NCBI GenBank assembly: GCA_000720375.1
Contig: JOAA01000048.1
Location: 1 to 48,857, forward strand
Source of the DNA: Rhodococcus rhodnii
GTDB taxonomy: Bacteria; Actinomycetota; Actinomycetes; Mycobacteriales; Pseudonocardiaceae
Direction: 5' to 3'
DNA: 48,857 nt
Positions 26,874-36,538 of this stretch are shown piece after piece. The notes under the pieces are model-generated. The model worked only from the letters and a program-made list of their open reading frames with translations. It ran no database searches and had not been told where the DNA came from. Within the stretch, counting starts at the first letter, position 1, and every line of letters starts with the position of its first letter. Both the position numbers and the translations under genes were made by a program.

Positions 26874-28427
26874 GTGTCTGACGCCAGCGCCCGGCCAGTG
26901 CTCGTCGTCGACTTCGGGGCCCAGTACGCCCAGCTGATCGCCCGCCGCGTGCGCGAGGCCCAGGTGTACTCCGAAGTCGTTCCGCACACCGAGCCCGTCA
27001 AGGAGATGATCGCCCGCGACCCGGCCGCGATCATCCTGTCCGGCGGGCCCGCGAGTGTCTTCGTCGACGGCGCCCCGAGCGTCGACCCGGCCCTGTTCGA
27101 CGCCGGTGTGCCGGTGTTCGGCATCTGCTACGGCTACCAGGCGATGGCCCGCGGCCTCGGCGGCACGGTCGAGGCGACCGGGATCCGTGAGTTCGGCCGG
27201 ACCGAGCTGTCGGTGTCCGGCGGTGTGCTGCACGACGACCTCCCCGGCAAGCACCCGGTCTGGATGAGCCACAACGACAGCGTCACCAAGGCACCGGAAG
27301 GCTTCGAGGTCACCGCTTCCAGCGACGGCGCCGCCGTCGCCGGGTTCGAGAACGTCGAGCGCAGGCTGGCCGGCGTGCAGTACCACCCCGAGGTCGGGCA
27401 TTCCCCGCACGGCCAGGAAGTGCTGCGCCGCTTCCTGCACGAGATCGCCGGCATCCGTCCCGAGTGGACGGTCGCGTCCATTGTGGAGGACCAGGTCGCC
27501 GCGATCCGGGCGCAGGTCGGCGACGGCCGGGCGATCTGCGGGCTCTCCGGCGGGGTCGACTCCGCGGTCGCCGCCGCACTGGTCCAGCGGGCCATCGGCG
27601 ACCGGCTGACGTGTGTCTTCGTCGACCACGGCCTGCTGCGTGCCGGTGAGCGCACGCAGGTGGAGCGCGATTTCGTTGCCGCGACCGGCGTCAACCTGGT
27701 CACTGTGGACGCTCGGGAACGCTTCCTGGACGCGCTGGCCGGGGTGACCGACCCGGAGGAGAAGCGCAAGATCATCGGCCGCGAGTTCATCCGCGTCTTC
27801 GAGCAGGCGGCGCGCGATCTGAAGACCGAGGAAGGCGTCGACTTCCTCGTCCAGGGAACGCTTTACCCGGACGTCGTGGAGTCCGGCGGCGGCGCGGGCG
27901 CGGCGAACATCAAGAGCCACCACAACGTCGGCGGTCTGCCGGACGACCTGGAGTTCCAGCTCGTCGAGCCGCTGCGCACGCTGTTCAAGGACGAGGTCCG
28001 CCGGGTCGGCCTGGAACTGGGGCTGCCGGAGACGATCGTGCACCGCCAGCCCTTCCCCGGGCCGGGCCTGGCGATCCGGATCATCGGTGAGGTCAGCGAG
28101 CACAACCTGGAGATCCTGCGCGCGGCCGACTCGATCGCCCGTGAGGAACTCACCTCCGCAGGCCTTGACCGCGACATCTGGCAGTGCCCGGTCGTGCTCC
28201 TCGCGGACGTCCGAAGCGTTGGCGTGCAAGGAGATGGCCGGACGTACGGGCACCCGGTCGTGCTGCGTCCGGTGTCGTCGGAGGACGCCATGACGGCGGA
28301 CTGGACGCGACTGCCCTACGACGTCCTCGAGCGGATTTCCACCCGTATCACCAACGAGGTGCCCGAGGTCAACCGTGTCGTCCTCGACGTCACGAGCAAG
28401 CCCCCGGGCACCATCGAATGGGAGTGA
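26874..28427 (+). CDS. guaA: GMP synthase (glutamine-hydrolysing)
   Basis: 517 residues. It converts XMP, ATP and glutamine to GMP, completing the branch started by guaB2. The N-terminal glutamine amidotransferase has [11 protein letters not shown] (nucleophile Cys) and [13 protein letters not shown] (His/Glu). The ATP pyrophosphatase domain has the P-loop [17 protein letters not shown]. The dimerisation domain ends [17 protein letters not shown], the standard GuaA C-terminus. GTG 26874 is preceded by GAGGAG. Complete and apparently monocistronic, with a terminator directly after. Confidence 0.97.
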   Translation: MSDASARPVLVVDFGAQYAQLIARRVREAQVYSEVVPHTEPVKEMIARDPAAIILSGGPASVFVDGAPSVDPALFDAGVPVFGICYGYQAMARGLGGTVEATGIREFGRTELSVSGGVLHDDLPGKHPVWMSHNDSVTKAPEGFEVTASSDGAAVAGFENVERRLAGVQYHPEVGHSPHGQEVLRRFLHEIAGIRPEWTVASIVEDQVAAIRAQVGDGRAICGLSGGVDSAVAAALVQRAIGDRLTCVFVDHGLLRAGERTQVERDFVAATGVNLVTVDARERFLDALAGVTDPEEKRKIIGREFIRVFEQAARDLKTEEGVDFLVQGTLYPDVVESGGGAGAANIKSHHNVGGLPDDLEFQLVEPLRTLFKDEVRRVGLELGLPETIVHRQPFPGPGLAIRIIGEVSEHNLEILRAADSIAREELTSAGLDRDIWQCPVVLLADVRSVGVQGDGRTYGHPVVLRPVSSEDAMTADWTRLPYDVLERISTRITNEVPEVNRVVLDVTSKPPGTIEWE

Positions 28428-28433
28428 ACCCCT

Positions 28434-28475
28434 CGTGAGTGTTTTGGCCGGTTAGAACCGGCCGAAACACTCACG
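28434..28475 (+). terminator. guaA terminator (bidirectional)
   Basis: A 20-bp stem (CGTGAGTGTTT-GGCCGGTT with its complement, one G-T mismatch) closes on a 2-base gap. It lies between the convergent guaA and protease genes. Confidence 0.88.
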
Positions 28476-28483
28476 ATGCTTGA

Positions 28484-29236
28484 TCAGCCGCCGCTGTTGG
28501 TGCGGATCCAGCTGGCCAGCGCGGACGTGTCGACGTAGATCGACGGGCCGGTCGCGCAGGTCGAGCTGCCGTTGCCGGACCGGCTGGTGGCGCCGATCAG
28601 CTGCCACACGCCGTTGACGCGCTTGACCTGCGGGCCACCGGAGTCGCCGTAGCAGGCACCCGAGTTGCCACCCGGGTTGTTGGTGCAGATCTCAGTCGCG
28701 CCCCGGATACCGAGGCAGCGGCTGTCAGCCACGATCGACGTGTCCAGCTCCTGCAGGCCGATCGGCGCGCCACAGCCACCGCGGACCGGGCAGGTCTGGC
28801 CCCAGCCGATGATGCGGGTGGCCGTGCCGGTCGCACCGGACGTCGCCGCGATGGCGATGGGCGCCTGCGGCACCGAACTCGCCAGCTGCAGCACGGCGAG
28901 GTCGGCGGACGGGTGAGCGATCCGGCGGGACACACGCGCGACCGAGCCGCCGCTGGTGCGGTTGGTCGTGCCGACGCGCACCTGGTACGGCTGGCCGCAG
29001 TGTGCCGCGGTGACGACCCAGTTCGGCTTGATCAGCGAGCCGCCACAGGAGTGGCCGCCTGAGCTGGACTGCAAAGAAACCATGAAGGAATAGACTTCAG
29101 AGGCCGGGCGGCCGTTGACAATCATCGGTTCGACGCCTGTTGGCTGATCCGCCTGGGCTGCCGCGGCTGGGATGACCAGACCGGCGAGCGCGACTCCAGC
29201 GGTGAACAGGCCGGCGAGCAGGGACCGTGCCTTCAT
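28484..29236 (-). CDS. secreted trypsin-like serine protease (S1)
   Basis: 250 residues: signal peptide MKARSLLAGLFTAGVALAGLVIPAAAAQA, a short propeptide (DQPTGVEPM), then the S1 domain beginning IVNGRPASEV. The triad is present: His in VVTAAHC, Asp in HPSADLAVLQL, Ser in GACYGDSGGPQV. Six Cys fit three disulfides. The specificity pocket cannot be read with certainty. ATG 29236 is chosen because AAGGAGA lies 7 bases upstream; the longer frame adds a cytosolic-looking head. Resembles Streptomyces trypsin-like enzymes. TATAAC in the 109 bases upstream may be a -10 element. Confidence 0.93.
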   Translation of the reverse strand: MKARSLLAGLFTAGVALAGLVIPAAAAQADQPTGVEPMIVNGRPASEVYSFMVSLQSSSGGHSCGGSLIKPNWVVTAAHCGQPYQVRVGTTNRTSGGSVARVSRRIAHPSADLAVLQLASSVPQAPIAIAATSGATGTATRIIGWGQTCPVRGGCGAPIGLQELDTSIVADSRCLGIRGATEICTNNPGGNSGACYGDSGGPQVKRVNGVWQLIGATSRSGNGSSTCATGPSIYVDTSALASWIRTNSGG

Positions 29237-29345
29237 TCCAGTTCTCCTTTTGTGGTCCCGGAAGGTGATCCGGGTCACGGAGAACCGTAGAAAGGGCCGT
29301 TATAGCAACGTAACCGTCAGAAGTAGGGAAGAAATCCCATTTGCC

Positions 29346-30029
29346 TCAAACGAGTCGGCGGTCCGATGCCCAGCGGGAGAGCTCATACCGGTTCGACAAC
29401 TGGGTTTTGCGAAGCACGCTCGACACGTGCGTCTCCACCGTCTTGACCGAGATGAACAGCTCAGACGCGATCTCCTTGTACGCGTAACCGCGTGCCAGCA
29501 ACCGAAGCACGTCCCGCTCGCGCGGGGTCAGCAGGTCGAGTTCGGGGTCGCTGATCGGCGCGGAGCCCGGCCGGTCGGCGAACGCGTCGAGCACGAAACC
29601 CGCCAGCCGCGGCGAGAACACCGCGTCCCCTTCGGCGACCCGCACGACCGCGCGCACGAGTTCCTGGCTGGAGATCGTCTTCGTGACGTATCCACGCGCA
29701 CCGGCACGGATCACGGTGATCACGTCTTCGGCCTGGTCGGAAACCGACAGGGCGAGGAACACCACCGCGGGGTGCGTCGGGCGGACCTGGCGCAGTACCT
29801 CGGCGCCGCCGCCGTCCGGCATGTGCACGTCCAGCAGCACCACGTCGGGCAGCTTCGCGGCGATCCCGGCGACCGCCTCGCCGACTGTGCCCGCCTCGCC
29901 GACCACCTCGACCTCGTCGGTGATCGAGTCCAGTTCGGTGCGCACGCCCGCACGGAACAACGCGTGGTCGTCCACCAGGAAGACCCGAACCTTACGGGTG
30001 GTTTGCGAGGACTGCACTGTGTCGCTCAC
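29346..30029 (-). CDS. NarL/LuxR response regulator of the PspC two-component system
   Basis: 227 residues. The receiver has the acidic pair (FLVDDH), the phospho-acceptor Asp in VVLLDVHMPDGGG and the Lys in GYVTKTISS, so it should be phosphorylated normally. The C-terminal HTH reads LTPRERDVLRLLARGYAYKEIASELFISVKTVETHVSSVLRKTQLSNRYELSRWA. GTG 30029 overlaps the kinase stop by 4 bases, so the pair is translationally coupled. Confidence 0.93.
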   Translation of the reverse strand: MSDTVQSSQTTRKVRVFLVDDHALFRAGVRTELDSITDEVEVVGEAGTVGEAVAGIAAKLPDVVLLDVHMPDGGGAEVLRQVRPTHPAVVFLALSVSDQAEDVITVIRAGARGYVTKTISSQELVRAVVRVAEGDAVFSPRLAGFVLDAFADRPGSAPISDPELDLLTPRERDVLRLLARGYAYKEIASELFISVKTVETHVSSVLRKTQLSNRYELSRWASDRRLV

Positions 30030-31225
30030 GCCTTGGCCTCTCTTCCGGCATTGCGCGCCGAAGCGGTCGTCCTCGGCATCTCGAGGTGCACTTCGGTGCC
30101 TTCGCCGAGGGCGGTACGGATGCGCACCGAACCCCCGTTGCGGTCCATCCTGCCCTTGATGGAGTCGGCAAGGCCATGCCGGTCGCCCGGAACAGCCGTT
30201 TCGTCGAAGCCTTTGCCCCGGTCCCGCACGAAGATGTTCACACGATCCGGTTCCACCTCGGCGTACACGCTGACCTCGGCCACCCCGGCGTGCTTGGCCG
30301 CGTTCACGGTCGCCTCCCTGGTCGCCTGGACCAGCGCGGTCAGCTTCTCGTCCAGCTCACAGTCGCCGACGACCACCTGCTGGACCTTGATCGCGAACGT
30401 GTCCTCCACCTCGCCGCACGCCACCTCGACGGCTTCTGAGAGCATCGACGGCTCGCTGTTGACCTGGTGGGTTCCTTCGCCGCGGCTGTAGCCGGACGGG
30501 CCGTACAACCAGGTCCGCAGCTGACGTTCCTGGCCACGCGCGAGCCGAAGCACCTCGCGTGGCGTCTCAGCCTGCTTCTGGATCAGCGCAAGCGTTTGCA
30601 GTACGGAGTCGTGCAGGTGAGCGGCGATCTCGGCGCGCTCTTCGGTCCGGATGCGCTTACGGCGCTCGTCGCCCAGGTCACGCACGACCCGCAACCACCA
30701 CGGCACGGTCACAGCCGCGACACCCAGCAGTACAGCCAGCACAGCGGCGACGACGAACTGAGGTTGGTCGTAGTTGCCGACGGCCTGCAGCAAGAACGCG
30801 GCGACACCCGATACGACCAGCCCGATACCGGACAACGTGCGTACGAAAGCGCCGCGCTCGCCCTTGCGCCGCTCGTCGGCCTCCCGCCAGACGATCGCGG
30901 AGCCGATCACTGCCAACGCCAACGCCGCACCGGCCCAGCCGTTGAACGTGCCGGTCAGCGAGCCACCGGCGATCGCGACACCGACGCCCAGCGCGATCAG
31001 TCCGATCGCCTGCTGACGCTCCTTGGTCGAGATCGGCGTCGCCTCGGCGTCCGGATCCTGCTGCGGCACGAACGCCCACAACAGGCCGTACACGATCACG
31101 CCGACGCCACCGGCGGCCGCCAACGCGGCGAACGCCAGCCGTACCCACAGCACGTCGACGTTGAGATGGTCGGCGACGCCACCGGCGATGCCCGCGATGG
31201 TCCGTCCGGAGCGCCGCCGGTACAT
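30026..31225 (-). CDS. sensor histidine kinase with N-terminal PspC domain
   Basis: 399 residues. Residues 1-60 are a PspC domain (MYRRRSGRTIAGIAGGVADHLNVDVLWVRLAFAALAAAGGVGVIVYGLLWAFVP), followed by further membrane helices to about residue 185. The HisKA_3 helix carries the phospho-His in AEIAAHLHDSVLQTLALIQ. The HATPase part has REATVNAAKHAGVAEVSV and FVRDRGKGFD, with GDRHGLADSIKGRM. ATG 31225 follows AGGAG by 9 bases. PspC-linked kinases of this sort sense envelope stress; the arrangement parallels LiaFSR of Firmicutes. The divergent PspC/toastrack gene completes the module. Confidence 0.92.
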   Translation of the reverse strand: MYRRRSGRTIAGIAGGVADHLNVDVLWVRLAFAALAAAGGVGVIVYGLLWAFVPQQDPDAEATPISTKERQQAIGLIALGVGVAIAGGSLTGTFNGWAGAALALAVIGSAIVWREADERRKGERGAFVRTLSGIGLVVSGVAAFLLQAVGNYDQPQFVVAAVLAVLLGVAAVTVPWWLRVVRDLGDERRKRIRTEERAEIAAHLHDSVLQTLALIQKQAETPREVLRLARGQERQLRTWLYGPSGYSRGEGTHQVNSEPSMLSEAVEVACGEVEDTFAIKVQQVVVGDCELDEKLTALVQATREATVNAAKHAGVAEVSVYAEVEPDRVNIFVRDRGKGFDETAVPGDRHGLADSIKGRMDRNGGSVRIRTALGEGTEVHLEMPRTTASARNAGREAKA

Positions 31226-31393
31226 CCGGTTGAACTCCTGGCCGGTCAAGGCATTGGTGTCTCGCCTGAGCTGCAAACCCACACAAGAATGGTCACACGC
31301 GCGCGCAAACAGGTCATCAGGGAAGGACCCGGGGACAAGCTCAGGGGCGGTCCCTGATGTGCGAGCCCCCGGTCGCGGCTCATCCTTGTCACT

Positions 31394-32668
31394 GTGAGTG
31401 GAACGCAGCGACAGCAGGACCATCCGTTGGCCGGGGCGGAGGACACGCTGAAGGACTTCTGGACGAACCGGCCAAGGCGGCCGCGGCGCGGCCGGAAAAT
31501 AGCGGGTGTCGCGGCGGCCATCGCCAACCGTTACCAGATCGACCCGGTGCTCGTCCGGGTCCTTTTGGTGGTCTCGGCCATCATCGGCGGCGCCGGCCTG
31601 ATGATCTACATCGCCGGCTGGCTGTTCTTCCCGGACGAGCGCGACCAGGAAGCACCGCTGCCCGCGCTGGTCGGCCGTGGCCGCAGCAGCACCGGGTGGT
31701 TTTTCACCTTGTTCCTGTGCGCGGTGCTGTTCGGCGCGTCGATCTGGACTTTCAACGGTGAGGGTGGTGCGGGGATCGTCGGCCTCGCCTTGCTGTTGAC
31801 GGGTCTGTTCCTGCTCCACCGCGGACGTGGCTCGCTCGCGCCGCAGACCTCGCCGCCGCCACCGCTGGCCGCTCAGCCGACGATGCCGCTGGCGACGGAC
31901 ATGAACGCCCAAACGACCCAGCAACCTGTACCGCCGCAGCCAGAAGAGCGGACAGGCCCGCCCGCATGGGACCCACTCGGTGCCGCGCCGTTCGCCTGGG
32001 ATCTGCCGGATCCAGCCCCGGCTCAGCCTGAGCCCCAACCGCCCGCGCCGAGGCGCAAGCGGTCCGCGATCGGCGGGATCACACTCGGTGCCGCGCTAGC
32101 CGTCGGTGGTGCGTGCGCGCTGGTCGCGCCGCAGGTCTCCTGGCTGACACCGGGGCACATCATCGGGATCGTGCTGGCCATCGTCGGCCTCGGCATGGTC
32201 GGTGGCTCGCTGATGGGCGGCGGGCGTGGCCTCATCGGTCTCGCGGTTCCGTTGGCACTGGCCGGTTTCGTCTTCACGACCGCGACGAGCGGGCCCCCTC
32301 AGTACGACGGCGGGCAGGACTGGGGCACCATCACGTCCCGGCCGACATCGGTGGCGATGGTCGCACCCAACTACAGCGTCGGTGGCGGCACCGTCGACCT
32401 GGACCTGACCGCCTTGCCGAACGAGGGCGAAGTCCGGACCTCGCTCTACGCCGGACTGGGCAACGTGTCGGTGCTCGTCCCCGCGAACGCGGACGTGGAC
32501 ATCGTCTGCGAAGCCGGGCTCGGTTCGGTCGACTGCCTTGGCCAGGAACAGAACAAGTCCGACGCGCATGTCAGTACGGTCGACAACGGCGCCGACGGTG
32601 CCGGCGGCCTCAAGATCTACTTGGACGCCCGGGTGAACTCCGGGACCGTGGAGGTGCGCCGTGGCTGA
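31394..32668 (+). CDS. PspC-toastrack membrane protein (LiaF-like)
   Basis: 424 residues. A PspC domain near residues 30-80 (RPRRGRKIAGVAAAIANRYQIDPVLVRVLLVVSAIIGGAGLMIYIAGWLFFPDE) is followed by transmembrane helices, a Pro/Ala-rich loop (about 150-225) and more helices. The outer C-terminal domain, about 120 residues of beta-strands (TVDLDLTALPNEGEVRTSLYAGLGNVSVLVPANADVDIVCEAGLGSVDCLG), resembles the LiaF/toastrack fold. It is divergent from the histidine kinase and likely gates its activity. GTG 31394 is the start; the gap of 168 bases holds both promoters. Confidence 0.88.
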   Translation: MSGTQRQQDHPLAGAEDTLKDFWTNRPRRPRRGRKIAGVAAAIANRYQIDPVLVRVLLVVSAIIGGAGLMIYIAGWLFFPDERDQEAPLPALVGRGRSSTGWFFTLFLCAVLFGASIWTFNGEGGAGIVGLALLLTGLFLLHRGRGSLAPQTSPPPPLAAQPTMPLATDMNAQTTQQPVPPQPEERTGPPAWDPLGAAPFAWDLPDPAPAQPEPQPPAPRRKRSAIGGITLGAALAVGGACALVAPQVSWLTPGHIIGIVLAIVGLGMVGGSLMGGGRGLIGLAVPLALAGFVFTTATSGPPQYDGGQDWGTITSRPTSVAMVAPNYSVGGGTVDLDLTALPNEGEVRTSLYAGLGNVSVLVPANADVDIVCEAGLGSVDCLGQEQNKSDAHVSTVDNGADGAGGLKIYLDARVNSGTVEVRRG

Positions 32669-32870
32669 CGACACGGAGAAGACCGAACGCAAGCGCGTTG
32701 ACCTGCTGACCCTTTTCGCCGGACTCGCGACGCTGCTGCTCTCGGCCTACGTGCTGACCGACGGGCAGACCTGGCTGCCGTCCTTCGACCCGCGCTGGCT
32801 GCTCGCCGGCGGCGCGGTCCTGGTGGGCCTGCTGCTACTCGGCAGCTCGGTCCGCCGTCGCAACCGCTGA
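32661..32870 (+). CDS. small two-helix membrane protein
   Basis: 69 residues, GTG 32661 overlapping the previous gene by 8 bases. Basic head (TEKTERKRVD), two membrane helices (LLTLFAGLATLLLSAYVLTDG, WLLAGGAVLVGLLLLGSSV) and a RRRNR tail. Coupled to the toastrack gene, so probably part of the same stress module. It overlaps the end of the convergent eamA gene by 36 bases. Confidence 0.8.
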   Translation: MADDTEKTERKRVDLLTLFAGLATLLLSAYVLTDGQTWLPSFDPRWLLAGGAVLVGLLLLGSSVRRRNR

Positions 32871-33794
32871 TCCGACCGGGGCCGCGGCCACAGCGGGAAC
32901 CACGAGTTCCGGCTTGGCCGCGGCTTTGGGCTGCCAACGGGTCATGCCCACCCCCAGGAGGACCACGACCATGCCGGCCACCACTCGCAAGGTCACCGGC
33001 TCGCCCAGCACGATCGCGCCGAGCAGCACGGAAACCACCGGCAGCAAGTAGCCGACGGCGGTGGCCGCGACCGCGCCCTCGTCCGCGATCAGCCGGTAGT
33101 TCAGCGCGAACGCGAACCCGGTACCGAAAACGCCAAGGATCACCACGGCGATCACGCCGAGCGGGTGCCAGGTGATCGGCTCGAAGCCGTCGATCGGCAG
33201 CAGCAACGTGCTCAGCCCGGCCGCGGTGACCAGTTGTGCGGCCGACAAGGCGATCGGCGCCGTGCCCTTGCCGGACAGCTTGAGCCCGATGTACGTGTAG
33301 CTGACGGCGTAACTCGCCGCGGCGCCGAGGATCGCGAGGGCACCCCAGCTGGTCAGCCCGCCTGCCTGCCACGGCGCGAAGATCAACAGTGTGCCGCCGA
33401 ATCCGACGACCATACCGAGCATGCGCAGCGAGAACAGGTTGCGTTCCTGCCGGATCAGCACGCCGATCAACAAGGCCCACAACGGTGTTGTGGCATTGAG
33501 CACACCGGCGATGCCGGAGTCGACCGTCTGCTCACCGAAACCGAAGAGGAAGAACGGCAACGCGTTGCCGAAGAACGCGGCAAACGCCAGGTGAGCCCAG
33601 ATCTTGGGGTTCTTCGGCAGCCGCTGTCTGCCCGAGTAGCACAGCACGACGAGCACGGCGGCGCCGAGCAGGATCCGGCCGATCGCGATCTGCCCTGGGG
33701 ACATGGCCTGCAGCGCGAACTTGATCCAGAGGAAGCTGGATCCCCACAGCAGAGCCAAAACACCCATCCGCACCAGCGTGCCCTTGCTGCCCAC
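32835..33794 (-). CDS. EamA-family drug/metabolite transporter
   Basis: 319 residues with about ten transmembrane helices in two EamA halves (VLALLWGSSFLWIKFALQAMSPGQIAIGRILLG... and YAVSYTYIGLKLSGKGTAPIALSAAQLV...LGEPVTLRVVAGMVVVLLGVGMTRW). It probably exports an amino acid or metabolite. GTG 33794 follows GGGAG by 6 bases; TTG 33824 is the alternative. It is divergent from a LysR gene that likely controls it. Confidence 0.88.
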   Translation of the reverse strand: MGSKGTLVRMGVLALLWGSSFLWIKFALQAMSPGQIAIGRILLGAAVLVVLCYSGRQRLPKNPKIWAHLAFAAFFGNALPFFLFGFGEQTVDSGIAGVLNATTPLWALLIGVLIRQERNLFSLRMLGMVVGFGGTLLIFAPWQAGGLTSWGALAILGAAASYAVSYTYIGLKLSGKGTAPIALSAAQLVTAAGLSTLLLPIDGFEPITWHPLGVIAVVILGVFGTGFAFALNYRLIADEGAVAATAVGYLLPVVSVLLGAIVLGEPVTLRVVAGMVVVLLGVGMTRWQPKAAAKPELVVPAVAAAPVGSAVATADRAAE

Positions 33795-33824
33795 CGCGAA
33801 CTCCCATCGTTGATCTCGACCCAA

Positions 33825-33870
33825 CGATGCATCCGCTAACTAGCCAGAACAAGTGAATATAAGTGCATCG
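33825..33870. promoter_or_regulatory. inverted repeat in the eamA/lysR divergent promoter
   Basis: CGATGCA (33825-33831) and TGCATCG (33864-33870) flank about 32 AT-rich bases between the two divergent starts. A plausible LysR binding region. Confidence 0.5.
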
Positions 33871-33899
33871 ACCGTTAAGCAAAGCTGTATGGTGGTGGC

Positions 33900-34805
33900 A
33901 TGCTCGACGTACGCAGGATGCAGCTGCTCAGGGCGGTCGTGACCAGCGGATCCGTCACCTCGGCTGCGGGAAATCTCGGCTACACGCCGTCCGCGATCAG
34001 CCAGCAGTTGGCCGTGCTGGAGAAGGAAGCCGGTGTGGCCCTGCTGGAACGTGTGGGGCGTGGCGTCCGCGCGACCGCGGCGGGACGTCTGCTGACCGAG
34101 CACGCGGCGATCATCAGCAAGAACCTGTCCGACGCCGAAAGCGCGCTGCGTGACCTCAAGGAGGGCAAGACCGGGCAGCTGTCGATCCGGTACTTCTCCA
34201 CGGCAGGCGTCGCGCTCGTCCCGCCGGCCATGGCCCAGTTGAAGAAACACCACCCCGGCGTCCAGATCGACCTCAAACTGATCGACCCGGAGGACCCGCT
34301 GCCCGAGGTCGAGGAGGGCCGGGCGGACGTGGCGATCGTGGTGTTCCCCCGGATGAACCCGCCCCGCCGCGGCGTTCAGCTGATCCACCTGATGCACGAC
34401 CCGCTGCGGGCCGTGTTGCCGCGCGGCCACCGCCTGGCGAGCAAGCGGTTCGTGGACCTCGCGGACCTGGCGGAGGAATCGTGGGTCAGCACGGACATGG
34501 TGCCGGGCCCGTGCTCGGATCTGATGCTGAACGCTTGCGCCGCAGCGGGTTTCACCCCGAACATCGCCGTGGAGTCGGAGGATTACGCGAGCTCACAAGG
34601 CTTTGTGGCGGCGGGCCTCGGCGTCGCGTTGATTCCCAAGCTGGGGCTGGACACCACGCACTTCGGGGTGGTCGCCAAGCGGGTCCGCAGACCGGAGCCG
34701 ATCAGGGAGATCTACGCCGCGATCCGCGAGTCAAGCGCGGAAAACCCGGCGGTGCAAGCGTTTCTCACGGCATTGCACGAGGTGGCGGCCCGGATCACGA
34801 GCTGA
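33900..34805 (+). CDS. LysR-family transcriptional regulator
   Basis: 301 residues. The N-terminal HTH reads LDVRRMQLLRAVVTSGSVTSAAGNLGYTPSAISQQLAVLEKEAGVALLER. The effector domain runs from about residue 90 (GQLSIRYFSTAGVALVPPAM) to the end. It is divergent from the EamA transporter, the common pairing for an exporter controlled by its substrate. Its stop codon touches that of the convergent kinase gene. Confidence 0.92.
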   Translation: MLDVRRMQLLRAVVTSGSVTSAAGNLGYTPSAISQQLAVLEKEAGVALLERVGRGVRATAAGRLLTEHAAIISKNLSDAESALRDLKEGKTGQLSIRYFSTAGVALVPPAMAQLKKHHPGVQIDLKLIDPEDPLPEVEEGRADVAIVVFPRMNPPRRGVQLIHLMHDPLRAVLPRGHRLASKRFVDLADLAEESWVSTDMVPGPCSDLMLNACAAAGFTPNIAVESEDYASSQGFVAAGLGVALIPKLGLDTTHFGVVAKRVRRPEPIREIYAAIRESSAENPAVQAFLTALHEVAARITS

Positions 34806-36455
34806 TCAGGCGGCGCCGGACTTGAAGCTGTCGATCATCAGCTTGCCGTTCTGGACGACCACCACGAACGAGTAGGACTCGCGGCTTTCCGAGCCGTCCT
34901 TCTTCTTGAACCGCACGGTGCCGCGGACGTTGCCGTTGTCGTCCTGACTCGTGTCGGTGATGCGGACATCCTGCATGCCGCCGTAGAAACTGAAGTATCC
35001 GTCCCGGCCGCCGGACAGGCCTTGCGCCTTCGGGGTGAGCAGAGCCCACCCCGCGTCAGGGTTCTCCGGCAGCAGGTCGTAGTAGCCCTCGACGAAGTTC
35101 GCCGCGTCTTCCAGGCTGGCGCCGTCTTCCTCGCTGGTGCTCGACGCGGTCGACGAGGGCGCGGAGGACGGTGGTGGCGTGGTGGTGGACCGCTTGACGG
35201 CCGGCGGCCCGGTCTGAGTGACCGTGACCGGTGGCAGCGGAGCCACGGTCGACGGGTTCTGCTGCGCGTTGGTCGGCTTCGAATTGGTGAACATGCTGGC
35301 TACCAGGACGCCTACAGCGGCCGCGCCGATGATCGCGAGGACCGTCAGCACGATCTTGCGGACGTCCCTGCGGGGTCTTGGCTCCGCGGGCGTCGGCTCG
35401 TGTCTTGGCTGCGGCCCGATCGGTGGCTGATTGCCCCGCGGCGGCGTGCCGGGAGGCGGCGGACCCATTTGCTGGAAACCGCCGGGCGGCGTACGACGCG
35501 GCTCAGCGAGCGGGTTGGCGTCGATGCGCGTGGCCGGGTGGTTCACGGGAGGCGGTGGCGGAGGCGCCTGGATTCGCTGGGCGACCGTCGGGCCGTCGTA
35601 GTTGCCGCTGAGCAGCCCAGGCGGGACCGGTCGGCCCGCCGCGATCGCGGCCAGCGCCTCCTTGGCGGCGGCCATGGTCGGCCGCTCCTCAGGCTCGGTC
35701 CGCAACAGACGCATCAGCAGCGCCGTCAGCGGGCCCGCCTGCCGTGGCGGGCTGATCTTGCCCGCGGCGACCGCGTGCAGCAGCGCGAGTGTGTTCTCGC
35801 TCAGGCCGAACGGCGAATGTCCCTCAACACAGATGTACAGCGTCGAGCCGAGGGAGAACACGTCCGAAGCGGGCGTGGGCTCCATACCCTTGGCGACCTC
35901 AGGCGCGAGGTACGCGGGCGTCCCGGCGAGCATCCCGGTCGCCGTCACGGTCACGTCACCGACCGCGCGCGAGATGCCGAAGTCGGTGATCTTGACCGAG
36001 CCGTCGCCGCCGAGCAGCACGTTCGCCGGCTTGATGTCCCGGTGCACGATCCCGGCCGCGTGCGCGGCCACCAGACCAGAGGCCACCTCGGCGCCGATCC
36101 TGGCCGCTTCCTGCGGCGGAATCGTGCCCCTGTCGTCCAGCTCGGCCGCGAGGCTGCGGGACGGCAGGTACTCCATCACCAGCCACGGCTGGCCGTCGTC
36201 CTCGACCACGTCGTAGACGGTGATCGCGTTCGGGTGCTGCAGCCTGGCCGCGATCCGGCCTTCCCGCATCGAGCGCAGCCGGCCTTCCTCGGCCTGCGCG
36301 GCGCTCAGACCGGGCTGCGTCAACAACTGCTTGACCGCGACTGTGCGGTGCAACCGCTCGTCGTGCGCTTGCCATACGACGCCCATGGCGCCGCTGCCGA
36401 TGCGCTGTCCCAGTCGGTATCGACCCGCCACCAGGCGGTCTTCGTCGGAGGGCAA
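34806..36455 (-). CDS. transmembrane Ser/Thr protein kinase with NTF2-like sensor domain
   Basis: 549 residues. The kinase domain (about 12-275) is intact: IGSGAMGVVW, Lys42 (VAVKQ), IVHRDIKPANVLL (Asp140), ITDFGIS (Asp158), AGTPAYLAPEV. A Pro-rich juxtamembrane region (about 295-360) leads to a helix (about 368-389). Outside lies a Thr/Pro/Ser linker and a C-terminal domain of about 100 residues (AANFVEGYYDLLPENPDAGWALLTPKAQ...GTVRFKKKDGSESRESYSFVVV). TTG 36455 after GGGAG is the start. It probably reads an envelope signal. Downstream of and probably cotranscribed with the second kinase, 83 bases apart. Confidence 0.93.
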   Translation of the reverse strand: MPSDEDRLVAGRYRLGQRIGSGAMGVVWQAHDERLHRTVAVKQLLTQPGLSAAQAEEGRLRSMREGRIAARLQHPNAITVYDVVEDDGQPWLVMEYLPSRSLAAELDDRGTIPPQEAARIGAEVASGLVAAHAAGIVHRDIKPANVLLGGDGSVKITDFGISRAVGDVTVTATGMLAGTPAYLAPEVAKGMEPTPASDVFSLGSTLYICVEGHSPFGLSENTLALLHAVAAGKISPPRQAGPLTALLMRLLRTEPEERPTMAAAKEALAAIAAGRPVPPGLLSGNYDGPTVAQRIQAPPPPPPVNHPATRIDANPLAEPRRTPPGGFQQMGPPPPGTPPRGNQPPIGPQPRHEPTPAEPRPRRDVRKIVLTVLAIIGAAAVGVLVASMFTNSKPTNAQQNPSTVAPLPPVTVTQTGPPAVKRSTTTPPPSSAPSSTASSTSEEDGASLEDAANFVEGYYDLLPENPDAGWALLTPKAQGLSGGRDGYFSFYGGMQDVRITDTSQDDNGNVRGTVRFKKKDGSESRESYSFVVVVQNGKLMIDSFKSGAA

Positions 36456-36538
36456 CGCCTAACTCCCGTACGGCTGGATGTCTGCGACCAAGGACTCTAC
36501 TTATGTGTCGTTTGGGCTCGCGCGGAGGTTGCTTTGTT

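Noticed and set aside
26871..28253. Long open frame opposite guaA, with similar ones opposite the kinases (35022-37316) and pcrA (42113-43963)
   Set aside because: All are antisense to confidently identified genes and have Arg/Asp/Val-rich random-looking translations.
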